64,000 nt of DNA from Girardinichthys multiradiatus (lineage: Eukaryota; Chordata; Actinopteri; Cyprinodontiformes; Goodeidae). Below the pieces are notes generated by a model. The model made no database searches. It saw only the letters and a program-made list of their open reading frames with translations, and had not been told where the DNA came from. Shown one piece after another: positions 1-11,649 of the stretch. The position numbers and the translations under genes are program-made. Each line of letters opens with the position of its first letter. Position 1 is the first letter of the stretch. The stretch lies in contig NC_061811.1 of the NCBI RefSeq assembly GCF_021462225.1, positions 8,023,663 through 8,087,662 of the forward strand. The letters run 5' to 3'.

Positions 1-1629
1 GTCTCATGAAGAGGAGGCTCAGGGTTCTCCATAATGTTCTTCATTTTATGAAGAATCCTTCTTTCCACAATGATCTCCAGAGGTTCCAGAGGAGTCCCCA
101 GAACAGAGCCAGCCTTCTTTATCAGCTTGTTGAGCTTTTTTAAGTCCCTGGCTCTGATGCTGCTTCCCCAGCAGATGATGGTAGAAGAGATCACACTTTC
201 CACAACAGACTTACAGAAGATATGCAGCATCTTGCTGAAAACACCAAAGGACCTAAGCTTCCTCAAGAAGTACAGTCTGCTCTGTCCCTTCTTGTAGATG
301 GCTTCACAGTTGCATCTCCACTCTAGTCTGTTGTCCAGGTGAACACCGATGTATTTATACTCCACCACCACCTCCACTTCTTCTCCCATGATAGAAATAG
401 TTTTTGACTTATTCCTGTTTCTCTTAAAATTTACAATCATCTCTTTTGTTTTAGTCATGTTCAAAATGAGATGATTGTTTCCACACCATGCCACAAAGCG
501 GTCCACCACCTTCCTGTACTCAGCTTCTTGTCCATCTCTGATCCACCCCACAACTGCAGAATCATCTGAGTATTTCTGCAGATGACAGGAGTCTGTCTTG
601 TACTGGAAGTCTGAGGTGTACAGAGTGAAAAGTAAAAGTGAGAGTACAGTCCCCTGTGGTGCTCCTGCACTGCTGACTACCTGGTTAGACTCACAAACCT
701 TCAGTCTCACAAACTGTGGTCTGTTTGTCAGGTAGTCTTTGATCCAGGAGATTGTTGAGGCCTCCACTTGAGTCTTCTGGAGTTTCTGACAAAGCAAATC
801 AGGTTGGATTGTGTTAAATGCACTGGAGAAATCAAAGAACATGATCCTCACAGTGCTACTGGCTTTATCCAGATGACAGTGGGTTTGTTGAAGCAGGTGT
901 ATGATGGCATCTTCAACTCCAACTCCACAGCAATAAGCAAACTGAAGGGGGTCCTGATAGTTTACTGTTTGCTTACTCAGGTGGGCCAACAGGAGTCTCT
1001 CTAGGACCTTCATGATGTGAGATGTCAGGGCAACAGGTCTATAGTCATTGAGGACTGATGGGTGAGTTTTCTTTGGTACCGGAACAAGACAGGAGGTATT
1101 CCACAACACCGGAACCTTCTTCTGGGCCAGGCTAAGGTTGAAAAGGTGCTGCAGAATCCCACAGAGCTGCTCTGCACAGGCCTTCAGGACTCTAGGGCTG
1201 ACATGATCTGGACCTACAGCCTTATTCCTATTCAGTCTTTCCAGTTGCATCTTGACTTGACTTCTTGAGACACACAGGTGGAAGGTGGAGGCAAAGGAAG
1301 CATCAGCATCTTCTGATATGGTTGAAGGCAAACATGTAGAAGCAGAAGGGTCTAGGGCTGAGGTGGAAGATAAAAAATTTGAGGTGTTACTGGACAGCTG
1401 TGGATCCTGTGGGTCAAATGAGAGTGGAGTGTTTGTTTGGCTGTGAGCAGGAGAGGAGGATGCCAAACTTGTTTCTGAACTGAACCTATTGAAGAATATG
1501 TTCAGTTCATTGGCTCTGTCCAGACCTTCATCGGTCCGATCATCCTTCTGCTTGAAGCCCGTGATCTTCTTCATCCCTGACCACACATCTCTATTGTTTT
1601 GTTGGAGCTTGCTCTCCAGCTTCTTCTTG
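1..1629 (-). mobile_element. LINE (CR1/L2/Rex1-like) reverse transcriptase, decayed, 3' part
   Basis: Read on the minus strand, this stretch translates in pieces into a non-LTR retrotransposon reverse transcriptase. Recognisable blocks, in protein order, are an RNKAVGPD-type motif (about 1240-1200), a DFSSAFNTI block (about 835-805), an SAGAPQGTVLS block (about 675-645), the catalytic-box equivalent YSDDSA (about 570-555, where YADD is usual) and a KYIGVHLD block near 360-335. The C-terminal thumb/linker region runs to position 1, so the element continues outside the window. No long ORF survives. It belongs to the same element as 3238-3800, from which it is separated by a later Tc1 insertion. 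The clade assignment is from motif style only. Confidence 0.85.
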
Positions 1630-1631
1630 TA

Positions 1632-3235
1632 CAGGTCCTTCTCAAAATATTAGCATATTGTGATAAAGTTCATTATTTTCCATAATGTCATGATGAAAAT
1701 TTAACATTCATATATTTTAGATTCATTGCACACTAACTGAAATATTTCAGGTCTTTTATTGTCTTAATACGGATGATTTTGGCATACAGCTCATGAAAAC
1801 CCAAAATTCCTATCTCACAAAATTAGCATATCATTAAAAGGGTCTCTAAACGAGCTATGAACCTAATCATCTGAATCAACGAGTTAACTCTAAACACCTG
1901 ATTCCTGAGGCCTTTAAAACTCCCAGCCTGGTTCATCACTCAAAACCCCAATCATGGGTAAGACTGCCGACCTGACTGCTGTCCAGAAGGCCACTATTGA
2001 CACCCTCAAGCAAGAGGGTAAGACACAGAAAGAAATTTCTGAATGAATAGGCTGTTCCCAGAGTGCTGTATCAAGGCACCTCAGTGGGAAGTCTGTGGGA
2101 AGGAAAAAGTGTGGCAGAAAACGCTGCACAACGAGAAGAGGTGACCGGACCCTGAGGAAGATTGTGGAGAAGGGCCGATTCCAGACCTTGGGGGACCTGC
2201 GGAAGCAGTGGACTGAGTCTGGAGTAGAAACATCCAGAGCCACCGTGCACAGGCGTGTGCAGGAAATGGGCTACAGGTGCCGCATTTCCCAGGTCAAGCC
2301 ACTTTTGAACCAGAAACAGCAGCAGAAGCGCCTGACCTGGGCTACAGAGAAACAGCACTGGACTGTTGCTCAGTGGTCCAAAGTACTTTTTTCGGATGAA
2401 AGCAAATTCTGCATGTCATTCAGAAATCAAGGTGCCAGAGTCTGGAGGAAGACTGGGGAGAAGGAAATGCAAAAATGCCAGAAGTCCAGTGTCAAGTACC
2501 CACAGTCAGTGATGGTCTGGGGTGCCATGTCAGCTGCTGGTGTTGGTCCACTGTGTTTTATCAAGGGCAGGGTCAATGCAGCTAGCTATCAGGAGATTTT
2601 GGAGCACTTCATGCTTCCATCTGCTGAAAAGCTTTATGGAGATGAAGATTTCATTTTTCAGCACGACCTGGCACCTGCTCACAGTGCCAAAACCACTGGT
2701 AAATGGTTTACTGACCATGGTATCACTGTGCTCAATTGGCCTGCCAACTCTCCTGACCTGAACCCCATAGAGAATCTGTGGGATATTGTGAAGAGAACGT
2801 TGAGAGACTCAAGACCCAACACTCTGGATGAGCTAAAGGCCGCTATCGAAGCATCCTGGGCCTCCATAAGACCTCAGCAGTGCCACAGGCTGATTGCCTC
2901 CATGCCACGCCGCATTGAAGCAGTCATTTCTGCCAAAGGATTCCCGACCAAGTATTGAGTGCATAACTGTACACAATTATTTGAAGGTTGACGTTTTTTG
3001 TATTAAAATCACTTTTCTTTTATTGGTCGGATGAAATATGCTAATTTTGTGAGATAGGAATTTTGGGTTTTCATGAGCTGTATGCCAAAATCATCCGTAT
3101 TAAGACAATAAAAGACCTGAAATATTTCAGTTAGTGTGCAATGAATCTAAAATATATGAATGTTAAATTTTCATCATGACATTATGGAAAATAATGAACT
3201 TTATCACAATATGCTAATATTTTGAGAAGGACCTG
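1632..3235 (+). mobile_element. Tc1/mariner element, family A copy 1 (1604 bp)
   Basis: Both ends read CAGGTCCTTCTCAAAATATT inwards and are flanked by a TA duplication (1630-1631 and 3236-3237). The terminal inverted repeats are about 200 bp (1632-1831 and 3036-3235) and nearly identical. Three more copies of the family lie in this window. This one sits inside a LINE. It lacks 6 bp in the 5' leader (just after the AACACCTG at about 1900) that the copies at 29696 and 42302 retain, which explains its shorter length. Confidence 0.97.
1954..2958 (+). pseudogene. Tc1 transposase, family A copy 1, one nonsense codon
   Basis: The frame spans 335 codons from the ATG at 1954 to the TGA at 2956, the same length as the intact copy at 29973-30977, with no frameshift. 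Codon 31 (2044-2046) is TGA where the intact copy has CGA (Arg), a typical CpG transition. The protein would carry the paired helix-turn-helix DNA-binding region (residues 1-115) and a DD34E catalytic domain with Asp148, Asp238 and Glu273. The nonsense codon lies in the first helix-turn-helix, so only a fragment lacking much of the DNA-binding domain could be made by reinitiation. Confidence 0.93.
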
Positions 3236-3237
3236 TA

Positions 3238-3800
3238 CACCTCCTAGCTGTCTCTTATCTTGACTTTAAGTTGCTTCTGTATACTCCTCAATAATTCTCC
3301 GTCTCCCTCTCTGAAGGCTCTTTTTTTCTTGTTAAGCAGGTCCTTCAGGTCACTGGTGATCCAAGGTTTGTTATTGGGAAGCATCTCACGGTTCTGGTGG
3401 GGATGATGTTATCCACACAGAAGTTTATATAGTCGGCATGGCATTGATGTCCTCTCCATGTGGCTGGCACAATGCGTCCCAGTCTGTAGCCTCAAAGCAA
3501 CCTTGCAGAGCTTCTTCAGCTTCCTGTGACCATTTTCTCACAGTCCTCTTTATTACAGGTTGCCTCTGAACAAGGGTCTTATATTTCGAGCAGAGAAAAA
3601 AAAGATTGTGATCTGATTTGCCTAGAGGAGGTCTTGCTGTAGAGATGTATGAGTCCTTGACATTTGCATAAAACAAATCCAATGTTTTGTTTTCTCTGGT
3701 AGAGCAGCTGACAAACTGTTGAAACGTTGGAAGTGTAGGTGAAGCCTACATTTTATAATGAGTCTTTTCTAAAGTTGTCAAATCTTGTCTTTATAAGTCA
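3238..3800 (-). mobile_element. LINE (CR1/L2/Rex1-like) endonuclease end, decayed
   Basis: Minus-strand translation of about 3690-3425 gives the C-terminal end of an APE-type endonuclease, with an LDLFYANVKD block followed by PPLGKSDHN, which is the SDH motif of these endonucleases. The linker towards the reverse transcriptase follows. The stop at 3425 and other breaks show decay. This is the upstream half (in element orientation) of the LINE at 1-1629. The upstream limit near 3800 is approximate. Confidence 0.8.
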
Positions 3801-3883
3801 GTTTTAGCTACCAAGGGATGTGTTGAAGTGGAATATTAAAATATATTTGCTTCTTAAATTCTCCCTCTGATAAAAAAACAATT

Positions 3884-3912
3884 CAAACTCCCAAAATGTT
3901 TTTGGGAGTTTG
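3884..3912. repeat. 13-bp perfect hairpin
   Basis: CAAACTCCCAAAA (3884-3896) is followed after a 3-nt loop by its exact reverse complement (3900-3912). No transposon boundary or gene is recognisable at this point, so its role is unknown; it may be chance or the core of a small palindrome. Confidence 0.6.
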
Positions 3913-4834
3913 CCATTAAATATTTTTTATCCATTAGGGGTTTAGGTACACAGATGTGACACCGCTTCGTGTCTCATATTTGTTTTTCTGTGACGGAAAA
4001 CGGAAACTCCTAAAAGTTTAACCCTGTCTTTATGTTGAAGCCCCAAAAATCAACAGAAAACTGGTTCACCAGACACAAAATCAACCATTTCAAGGACCAT
4101 ATCAGTCGCCAGAACATCCTGTAGAAAAATGAGAAGAGAGAAGCCATGATTCTGGATCACTTAGTGATATCCTACTGGCAAAACATTGCACAATTAACAG
4201 CAGGAGGTTGCACTGATGGTTTTGTAAATAATTATTGCTTAACATGGTTTTTCAAAACCTTTCGAATTAAGATGATGTTGCTGCAATAAAATACTAATTT
4301 ATTTGAATGCTCTTTACACATTTACCAGGGGCTCCGATGAGTGAGGAGGGGGTTGTGTTTGTTTGTTGCTGAACTCTCAAAAAAATCTATAAAATCATCA
4401 AAGTTTTTTCTCCACAAGGAGAATGCACCCTATCAATGCCCCACTGGTTCGAACCAGGTTGCACATTATAGGAACCACTGTCAGTCACTGAACAGGCACA
4501 TATGGGGTTTTGAGTTATGCTGTCACTTCCTGTTTCCTCACTGCCTTATCAGTGGTTAAACATCTACAGATCACACTGTTTTCAAGTTTTAAATGAAGGG
4601 TTCTTCACCAACAGGTGAGAGGGCCATCTGCTACACCGCGATCACAAATACAAGGAATAAAAATAAAACGAGAGTTAAAAACAGGTTTATACAGACAGGG
4701 GATATCCAGCATTCCTTCTCATCTTTTATTTGGCATCGTTTTCATATCCGGTTTTAGGTTGATGAAATTTGAGTTTAGAGACCAGCTGTTTTATTTAAAA
4801 GTTTTACTAATGTGATTTAACTTATAAATAGTTA
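3913..4834. other. No recognisable gene
   Basis: AT-rich sequence with short open frames only. I see no domain, splice structure or transposon signature. Confidence 0.5.
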
Positions 4835-5365
4835 CAGGAACATCTCAGTAAATTAGAATGTCATAAAAAACGTAATTCATTGCAGTAAATCAGTTTGAAA
4901 AGTGAAACTTCTATAGATTTATTAGTGATATTTTTTAAGTGTTTATTGCTGTTGATTGTGATGATTATGGCTTACAGGTTATAAAAACCCAGAATTGACT
5001 GAATCATGGTTAATAAGACCAGTAACAAACATTTACTGCACAAATATGAGTCTACTGTAAAGTATGTCCATGTACTACGCAGTATATGCACTGTTCAGGT
5101 CTCCTTATGATAAATCTACTACATCAATGCAGCATGGCATGGAGCACATCAACCTGCGTTTCCTGCTGAGATGTAATGGAAGTCCAGGATGCTTTGATAG
5201 TGACCTTCAGGTCATCCGCATTGTTGGCTCTGTTGTCTCTCATCTTTGTGCCTTGACAACACTCCAAAGATTATCTGTTGGGTTCTGGTCAGGCCAATCA
5301 AGCACAATGACACCATGGTCACTGAACCAGCTTTTAGTACCTGGTCCTGCTAGAACATACATCTA
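4835..5365 (-). mobile_element. Tc1 relic, truncated
   Basis: The left end begins after a TA (4833-4834) with a Tc1-type terminal repeat (CAGGAACATCTCAGTAAATT), and the text to about 5000 matches the style of fish Tc1 terminal repeats. From about 5125 to 5345 the minus strand carries the transposase C-terminal region, including the complement of the DLNP-type block and the preceding DHGV block. The middle of the transposase, its N-terminus and the right terminal repeat are missing. Related to, but clearly older than, family A. Confidence 0.75.
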
Positions 5366-7500
5366 AAATACTATCTGCAGCACACATGCTCAGTTTTGTG
5401 TTCTGTGTTTCTAAAGTTAAGACAAACTTTACTTGAAGGGTGATTTTAAACACAGAAGATTGATCATAACGCGCCGTCCACGCTTATGCATTTTAACCCT
5501 TTATATTAACGATATTTTAAAGGTTTGTATTTGATTCTAGTGCTAAACTATTAGCTTCTTTTGTTAGCTTTAACTGCTAACAGCTAATGAAACTCCATTA
5601 GGCCCCATTTCTCCAGAAAGATTTGGCTCTTTTCCAAACTATTCCCATAATAATATTTCTTTAAATATTATTTCAATAAATAAAGGCAGCTAATGAGACC
5701 CCGTTGAGAATTAGTCATCCAGAAGGTTGGCTTTATTCAGCAGATCATTATTTAAAACATTATTTTATTAAAATAATATTTTATCTGATCTTGCATTGTG
5801 AATGGTTGTCTAAGTTAGTTCCAAGACTAACTTAACTTCATTTCCAGATTCTTCAAGATAATCCTTGGTTCTCAAACATAAACATTGCATGGTAATGTTG
5901 CATCACTCCTTTGGTCATGATTTTTAATCATCTTTAATCAACTTGTTTATATTGTACATACCCCATTAGTCTTCGTTATTCTTTAATTCTGCTTGGTAGT
6001 TTAGTTGGATTGTTTTAGCATAGTAAAGAGTTTGTTGATTTAAATATGTTTGACTTTGAGTTGACTTATTTTTGTTAATAAATTCTTGTATTTTAAGAAA
6101 TTGTGTGAATTCATTCCATATATGTGCAGAGTTTATGCTGTTCAATAATGTCAGAGCTCGTCTCACACCTTTCTATTTTGTCCTAATACCATCACCTTAC
6201 TGGGCTGGTTTTCACAGGACAATCCTTAACAGACCGAAATATTATTTGATAGAATATTAAATTATTAATATTAAATGATATTTTCAGATTCGGAGTCACA
6301 ACACTCCAGACTCTGGGACCTTGACTTACAAATGAAACGGAAAGTTTACTTTAAACTGAAAAGAGGATTTTGGACCACTAATCCACCGTCTTGAATACAT
6401 CTCTCGCTCTCTCTCTGTCAGTGTCTGTGTGTGGCTCTTAAAGCTCTGACTCTAGCTGCTGCTTTTGAGTGTCCCCCAGGCTCTTGATTGGTGTTTACTT
6501 CACAATCTTCTTAGTAAGGTAAGTTTATTTATGAAGCGCTTTTCAGTAACGAGACACTCAAAGCGCTGTACATACAATTACAATAAAATCACAAAGAAAA
6601 TAAACACAGATACAGACACAGAGAAACAAATCAAATGATACTACAATCCTTCTAAGAAATCTAAAAATCTATGAATCCTTCTGAGAAATCTAAAAATCTC
6701 TGGCCAACACTACAATGATACAGATAACATTAATAATCCTTTGGGTTTTACTGGTAAGAGCTGATTCTAAACCAATCTTTCTAAAGAGGTAATTATATCA
6801 TTAAGTCCTCTATGTAGGGGAAAGCATCTTGTGCTAAGAGAGAAGGATCCTTGGGTTCGCTGGTATAATGCAGTTGTAGTCCCATAATAACAATCATTTG
6901 CATCCATTGAAATTTGACTAAGCAATCACTGAGTTCTAACTAAGGAAGCTGAGTCACTGGTGTAAAAACAGCTTTTGTTCAAATTTTTAAGAAACTAGTA
7001 TTATTTTCCTTTCACTGGTAAATGTAAAAATTTATGAAAAGGAGAAGAAATGAAGAAATGAAATCCACATTTAGGTAAAAATAATTAGCATGGGAAAGCA
7101 ACACACATAAGCAAAGATTTTGCAGGGGCATGGTGGACTCATGAGGGTGCCAATATTTAAGTATGATCATGTGTGCAAAGAATTAGACTGTCAACACTGA
7201 TGGAGGTGCCATTGTCCTTGAAGAAGAGATGGAAGTTTTATCAAATGGCCATACAGTTCAGTTCACAGATGAGGGGGGTTGCTGGGGTATTTACAGAACA
7301 TCCAGGAGAAATGTTTTGATAAGAAGCCTGTGAAGGCCATCTCGGGGCGCCTGAATTAGACAAATAATAAATGTTTTGGTTTAGGCTGGCTGTGATTTTC
7401 CGCCTCCCTTCAAAGTCTTACTGGCATTCTCAATTTCAAATCCAAATAGCCAAATTTCTGGTACTTTTAGTAGATCCTGAGCAAACAACTTTCTCCAAGA
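5366..7500. other. No gene; possible retrotransposon tail near 6520
   Basis: No coding region is supported. At about 6525-6605 the text (TTTATTTATGAAGCGCTTTT, then CAAAGCGCTGTACA) resembles the complement of the 3' end of a common fish non-LTR retroelement. Short CT/GT runs occur at 6400-6435. Confidence 0.4.
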
Positions 7501-8085
7501 TTAAATCATATCACCTTTGAGTCCGGGAAACTTAGCCAGCCTGCGATTCTGTTTAAGGATTGTGTCCAGCTTGCGATTCTGCTCTCTTAACATATCAGTC
7601 TGAGTGCTGAGAGCTCCAAAGATCCCTTCAAACATCCCAGGCAGCTTTGGAGGGCTTTGAACTGCTGCCAATGTTTTACGAATCTTTCGATAAGCCAAGT
7701 AACCGCCAACTCCAAAAAGCAGAAATCCTGTTATCAGAAATCCAATTATGTACAAATCTTCCACGTCCTCGACTGACATTGTTGTCAGATACACAATCTG
7801 CCACTGCTGCCACGAGTCCTTTGTGTATCCGAAGAAGAATGTCCTGTCTGGACAAGAGGGTTCCCCTTTACCCTGTCTTCCCGTCGAGAAAATTTGATTG
7901 AATGCGTTGAGAGACCAGCTGACCAAATCCATAATGAACAAATTAGGAGTATATGCAAACAGAGGCTCTAAGAAAAACATAGACAAAAAGCTGAAGCAGG
8001 GCAAAAAATGGGGGAGGATCAAGGAGAGAGTGGAAAAGCATCTGACCCCGCCGAGAGCAGAAGAGAAAATGTCGCAGTTGTCCAT
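7501..8085 (-). CDS. Unrecognised 194-aa putative membrane protein
   Basis: An intact single-exon ORF with a true ATG at 8085 in a strong Kozak context (A at -3, G at +4) and a stop at 7501. I do not recognise the family. Visible features are a hydrophobic N-terminal stretch (about residues 18-48, possible signal anchor), a charged middle section, a clear membrane segment at about residues 112-132 (IIGFLITGFLLFGVGGYLAY), then a basic flank (YRKIRK) and a C-terminal amphipathic segment (about residues 160-185, LREQNRKLDTILKQNRRLAK) that could form a coiled coil. No AATAAA is seen just downstream on the minus strand. It could be a lineage-specific gene, a retrocopy, a viral or transposon remnant, or a chance ORF. 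The length is unusual for AT-rich intergenic DNA, but nothing else proves expression. Confidence 0.45.
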   Translation of the reverse strand: MDNCDIFSSALGGVRCFSTLSLILPHFLPCFSFLSMFFLEPLFAYTPNLFIMDLVSWSLNAFNQIFSTGRQGKGEPSCPDRTFFFGYTKDSWQQWQIVYLTTMSVEDVEDLYIIGFLITGFLLFGVGGYLAYRKIRKTLAAVQSPPKLPGMFEGIFGALSTQTDMLREQNRKLDTILKQNRRLAKFPGLKGDMI

Positions 8086-8465
8086 GTTCTATCACACTGT
8101 TTCCTTCCACTTAACTTTCCTTCCATTTAATGGAATACAGGACCCTGTGATATCCTGACGTATCCCTGGGCGTTAGTGACTGTTGGAGTACCATCAACTC
8201 AACCCCATGATTGTTTCTGGGCCTAACATGACCATAAGGTATTTTAAAAATCCTTTCTTATTTCTGTTTTTTTATATTCAGATTTTCAGAGAAAATTACT
8301 AAAATAAATTAACTTTTTAATGATATTTTAATCTGCTGAGATGCACCTCAGAATACCACTTAATTGGCCCTGAATCCCTGAACAACTTGAATCCCTGAAC
8401 AACTTGCTTAATAATGCACAGATTAAAGTATGAAAGTCAAAGTTTGGTTTTACAAAAGAAGCAAC

Positions 8466-9277
8466 AGGCCCTCCAGTATGGAGTATGGAGCTAAATTGGG
8501 GCCATAACGTTTGTTCAAACGAAAAAAATTTGAACCTGAACAATAGAAGTTTGTTGCCCCGTATGCCAGTTTGCCCCTGGCTGTGAGTCATTTCACTACA
8601 TGTAGACCAAACACATTTTAATGAAAAATGCACCAGAAACCAAAACCCGAGTCCAGTCCATGTGAAAACAGGTCCAGGCGTAATTATGCAAAGATATTCG
8701 GAAAATACTGGCTCGTTTTGTATCTGGTTTCATTCGCTTAGTCTGGCGGTTCGTTTGCTTTATGTTGAGGGCATGGGAAATCTCCAACATGGACTTAAAA
8801 TGCTGTGGAAATCTGTCAAGATCATATTTTCTCCTCTGAGAAAGCTGCTTCTATTGGTGAAGCATGTGATCTTTCAAAACCAATCACATATGTATAGAAT
8901 ATTGATGATGTATTACAAATAATTCCAGTTCCCACGGTCCCTGAATGCAACAGCTGGGAATATGTTGTTCAGCCCTGTGTTGAGCTGTCAGTCGTGTTTC
9001 CGCATGGTCTTTACTGAGGCCCCGCCCCCCACGCCAAAACAGGGCCAGAAGTTTGAAGCCAAAAAAAAAATCTGCAAATTTGAAAAAAAAAACTTGAATC
9101 TGAAAAGTAGTTTTTAACTTTTTTTTTCCAGTCTCAGATGTTTGGTTTTTTTTGAGTTGCAAAAATTCTATTTCCAATTTTTTGGGGGGAGGTTCAAAAT
9201 AATTTTTCAGGTTCAAATGTTTTTCTTTTGAACAAACATTATGGCCCCAATTTAGCTCCATACTCCAGGGACCTCCA
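8466..9277. mobile_element. Non-autonomous inverted-repeat element, about 0.8 kb
   Basis: The sequence at about 8480-8560 (TATGGAGCTAAATTGGGGCC, then a GTTTGTTCAAA block and TTTGAACCTGAA) recurs inverted at about 9195-9265, giving terminal inverted repeats of roughly 75-85 bp with a few differences. Just outside lie CCCTCCAG (8470-8477) and ACCTCCAG (9270-9277), a possible imperfect 8-bp target duplication of the hAT type. The interior has A-runs and T-runs (9060-9195) and no long ORF with a recognisable domain. The superfamily is uncertain. Confidence 0.65.
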
Positions 9278-9424
9278 GAAACTGAATGATGAGCCAGAGA
9301 GGTGACTGAAACACCTCCTCCATTCAGCAGCTGAGCTTCTCCTGCCTCTGCTGTCACAGTTATCTCCAGTGTCAGAATAAAAGGGTCTTAAAGACATAAT
9401 AATGTGCGCAGGGGCCATCTGTCA

Positions 9425-9886
9425 GCCCACCGGGGGCCGCCGCCGCTGCCGCTGGGGAGTGGGACGTGTGCTCCGCGCTGCGGCGTGGCCCTTTAAGAAA
9501 CTCCATGTTTTCGCTTCTTGATGCGTCAACATAAAAAACGGATGATGCCGTTATGTAAAACATGCCAAAGTCAGCCGGAGTTTGCAGGATCTGGGCTCAG
9601 GGCCTCGGCTGCTTTTTAAACTCATCTGGTGCAGTTTGAAGCGTCGCGGGTGGATGTTTTGCCCCCACGCAGCGGGAGTTCGGAGTGGGAAAGGAAATAA
9701 AACACGCAGCTTCAGATCAGCTCAACATGAGTCGCCCTCCGCTCGGTTTTCCACCTTCATTTGTGGAAAGCTCATACACCTGACGCATCTCTGTCTCCTT
9801 CCTCTGGAACCGAACCTGGGTTTATTTTAAAGGATCAATCCGCTCCGTTCCTTCGTGTTCCGGGGCTGATTCCAGTCTGCGAAGCG
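9425..9886 (+). promoter_or_regulatory. CpG-rich block, possible promoter and first exon
   Basis: CpG density is far above the surroundings (for example GGGGGCCGCCGCCGCTGCCG near 9433). A consensus-like splice donor follows at 9887 (GCG|GTAAGA), suggesting a non-coding first exon on the plus strand ending at 9886. No downstream partner exon is evident before bahd1, so it may be a distal alternative promoter of bahd1 or belong to an unidentified transcript. Promoter status is inference. Confidence 0.4.
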
Positions 9887-10589
9887 GTAAGACAAAAACA
9901 ACAACAACAACTCTTTATCTGTAAAACTGAAAGTGTCGAGGAGGACAGGAGCGACGATCGACCGAGCAGACAGATGGCATAATAATACCAATAATCCGCC
10001 AGTAGTTATCAGCTCAGGTCCAACTTTCAGACAGCTCCGGAGGGTTTCTCCACCGCAGGTTTGTCGCCTGATCGGTGGGCAGAGCCTCGGCTTATCCTCC
10101 GGCTCATGATCGCTGAAAATGTCACACCAGCAGCTTCAGCAGGAGTTATTAACCAGACTGTGAGAGCTTCTGCCTATCCAGCTTTGGCGATATAAATGAA
10201 AACTATTGTTGATGAATAAATATATATCTGGATCTTTCTCAGCTGAGTTACCTGATATTCCTCTAATTTGCGTTTTTTAATAACATTACATTCAGTTCTA
10301 CATCCGTAGTGTAAATGTTTGGTATTTATCGCCCAGGATCTGCTGCAGTTCTGGTTATTTCTAAGCAGATATAATAAACTTTTTGCTGGAGTCATTAAAG
10401 GCAGTGGTTCCCATAAGTTTTCAGCTTCTGACCAGTGTGCTAACTGGAGGAAAGGGATGTCAGTTTGTTTTTCCCAAGTTTATTTGTATAACACCAGTCA
10501 ACAACAAGCATGAACCCAGTGACATCAACTTCTTTATTCAAGGCCTTTTCTCTGTCTTCCACTCGCTCACAATACAGTAACTAGATATT

Positions 10590-11060
10590 TACACGCAATA
10601 AAAAAACCTGTAGCCTTTTTTCTACCTGTTTGACATGGAATCATTGAAATGTTTCCTGATTTAGGCCAGTTAGGATTGCCTGAATTTGACAGATCTTCTT
10701 TAAATTCAGAAGTCTACATATGATTCGGGAAAGCCCAGAAAAGGATGACAAGGATGCCATGGCTTTATAAGCTTTACAACATTTGAAATAACTGGAGGAA
10801 ATAACCTTTTGGATGTATTTAAAGGCAGCATCTCAAACACATGTCTTGTTTGTGTGACATTGTTGGAAAAATAAAAAGAAATCAGCCAAGATATCAGGAA
10901 GAGAAAAAATATTTAGCATAAATAATTTAACAATCCTAATTGACCTAAAACAGGAAATCTCCATTCTGAATTTATGTCAGAAATAAGAAAAACCCAATTT
11001 TGTGCCATTTTCCTGTACAGTGTATATAAATATCAAGTTTCATCTGTAAATAGAGCATCT
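10590..11060 (+). mobile_element. Sleeping Beauty-type Tc1 relic
   Basis: The left part contains TTTAGGCCAGTTAGGAT and the right part GACCTAAAACAGGAA, the inner repeat motifs of Sleeping Beauty-type inverted/direct-repeat ends. Between them, AAAGAAATCAGCCAAGATAT near 10877 matches the start of this group's transposase. The right end reads GTGTATATAAATATCAAG. The transposase is almost entirely deleted. Boundaries are approximate. Confidence 0.65.
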
Positions 11061-11584
11061 CTTAACAAGTACAAGGGTTGAATTCATAATGTTGGGCTTA
11101 AATGAAAGTTAAGACTCGTGAAATTACCAAGGAAGTGTCAGATCCAAGATATGTGTTACTGTGTCAAAGTAAAATCACGGGAAACAATGTTGAGAGTTTT
11201 TAAACATTTCTTGGAGAGGAAACCACCTTTGTATCAAATGCTATTAACCTAATTGATTTTGGAATTAGGAGAGTAATATCTGACAAATAACGGCCTCAAA
11301 TTCAAATCCTAAAAAGTGACCCTGAGCAGTTTTACAGATATTTTAACACAGGTTTGTTGAGGTGGAACCAAAAAACTTGACAAACAGGGAACATTTTGGC
11401 ATCAAATGTGCCGTTTGACCTTTCTCGTTCACCAGACTGGAAAATCTAAGATATTTAATAGATTGCATAAATATTGTTATTCATTCCAATAAAATAAAAC
11501 AGTTTTTGATTCATTTTGAAAATTCGTCCAGAGCTCTGTACATTTTCAAATTCAAATAAGATCATAAAACAGAAGACCTTACAT

Positions 11585-11645
11585 ATTATTATTATTATTA
11601 TTATTTTATTATTATTATTATTATAGGAGTAGTAGTAGTAGTATT
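11585..11645. repeat. (ATT)n / (AGT)n compound microsatellite
   Basis: Two runs of ATT units separated by one TTTT interruption, followed directly by AGT units. No gene is nearby. Confidence 0.95.
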
Positions 11646-11649
11646 GTAC

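Noticed and set aside
2071..2358. 95-codon and 109-codon minus-strand ORFs, repeated at every family A Tc1 copy
   Set aside because: Antisense shadows of the transposase reading frame; they recur only because the transposon recurs.
9372..9563. 63-codon minus-strand ORF in the CpG-rich block
   Set aside because: Open because of GC-rich composition; no domain, and the splice donor evidence favours the plus strand.
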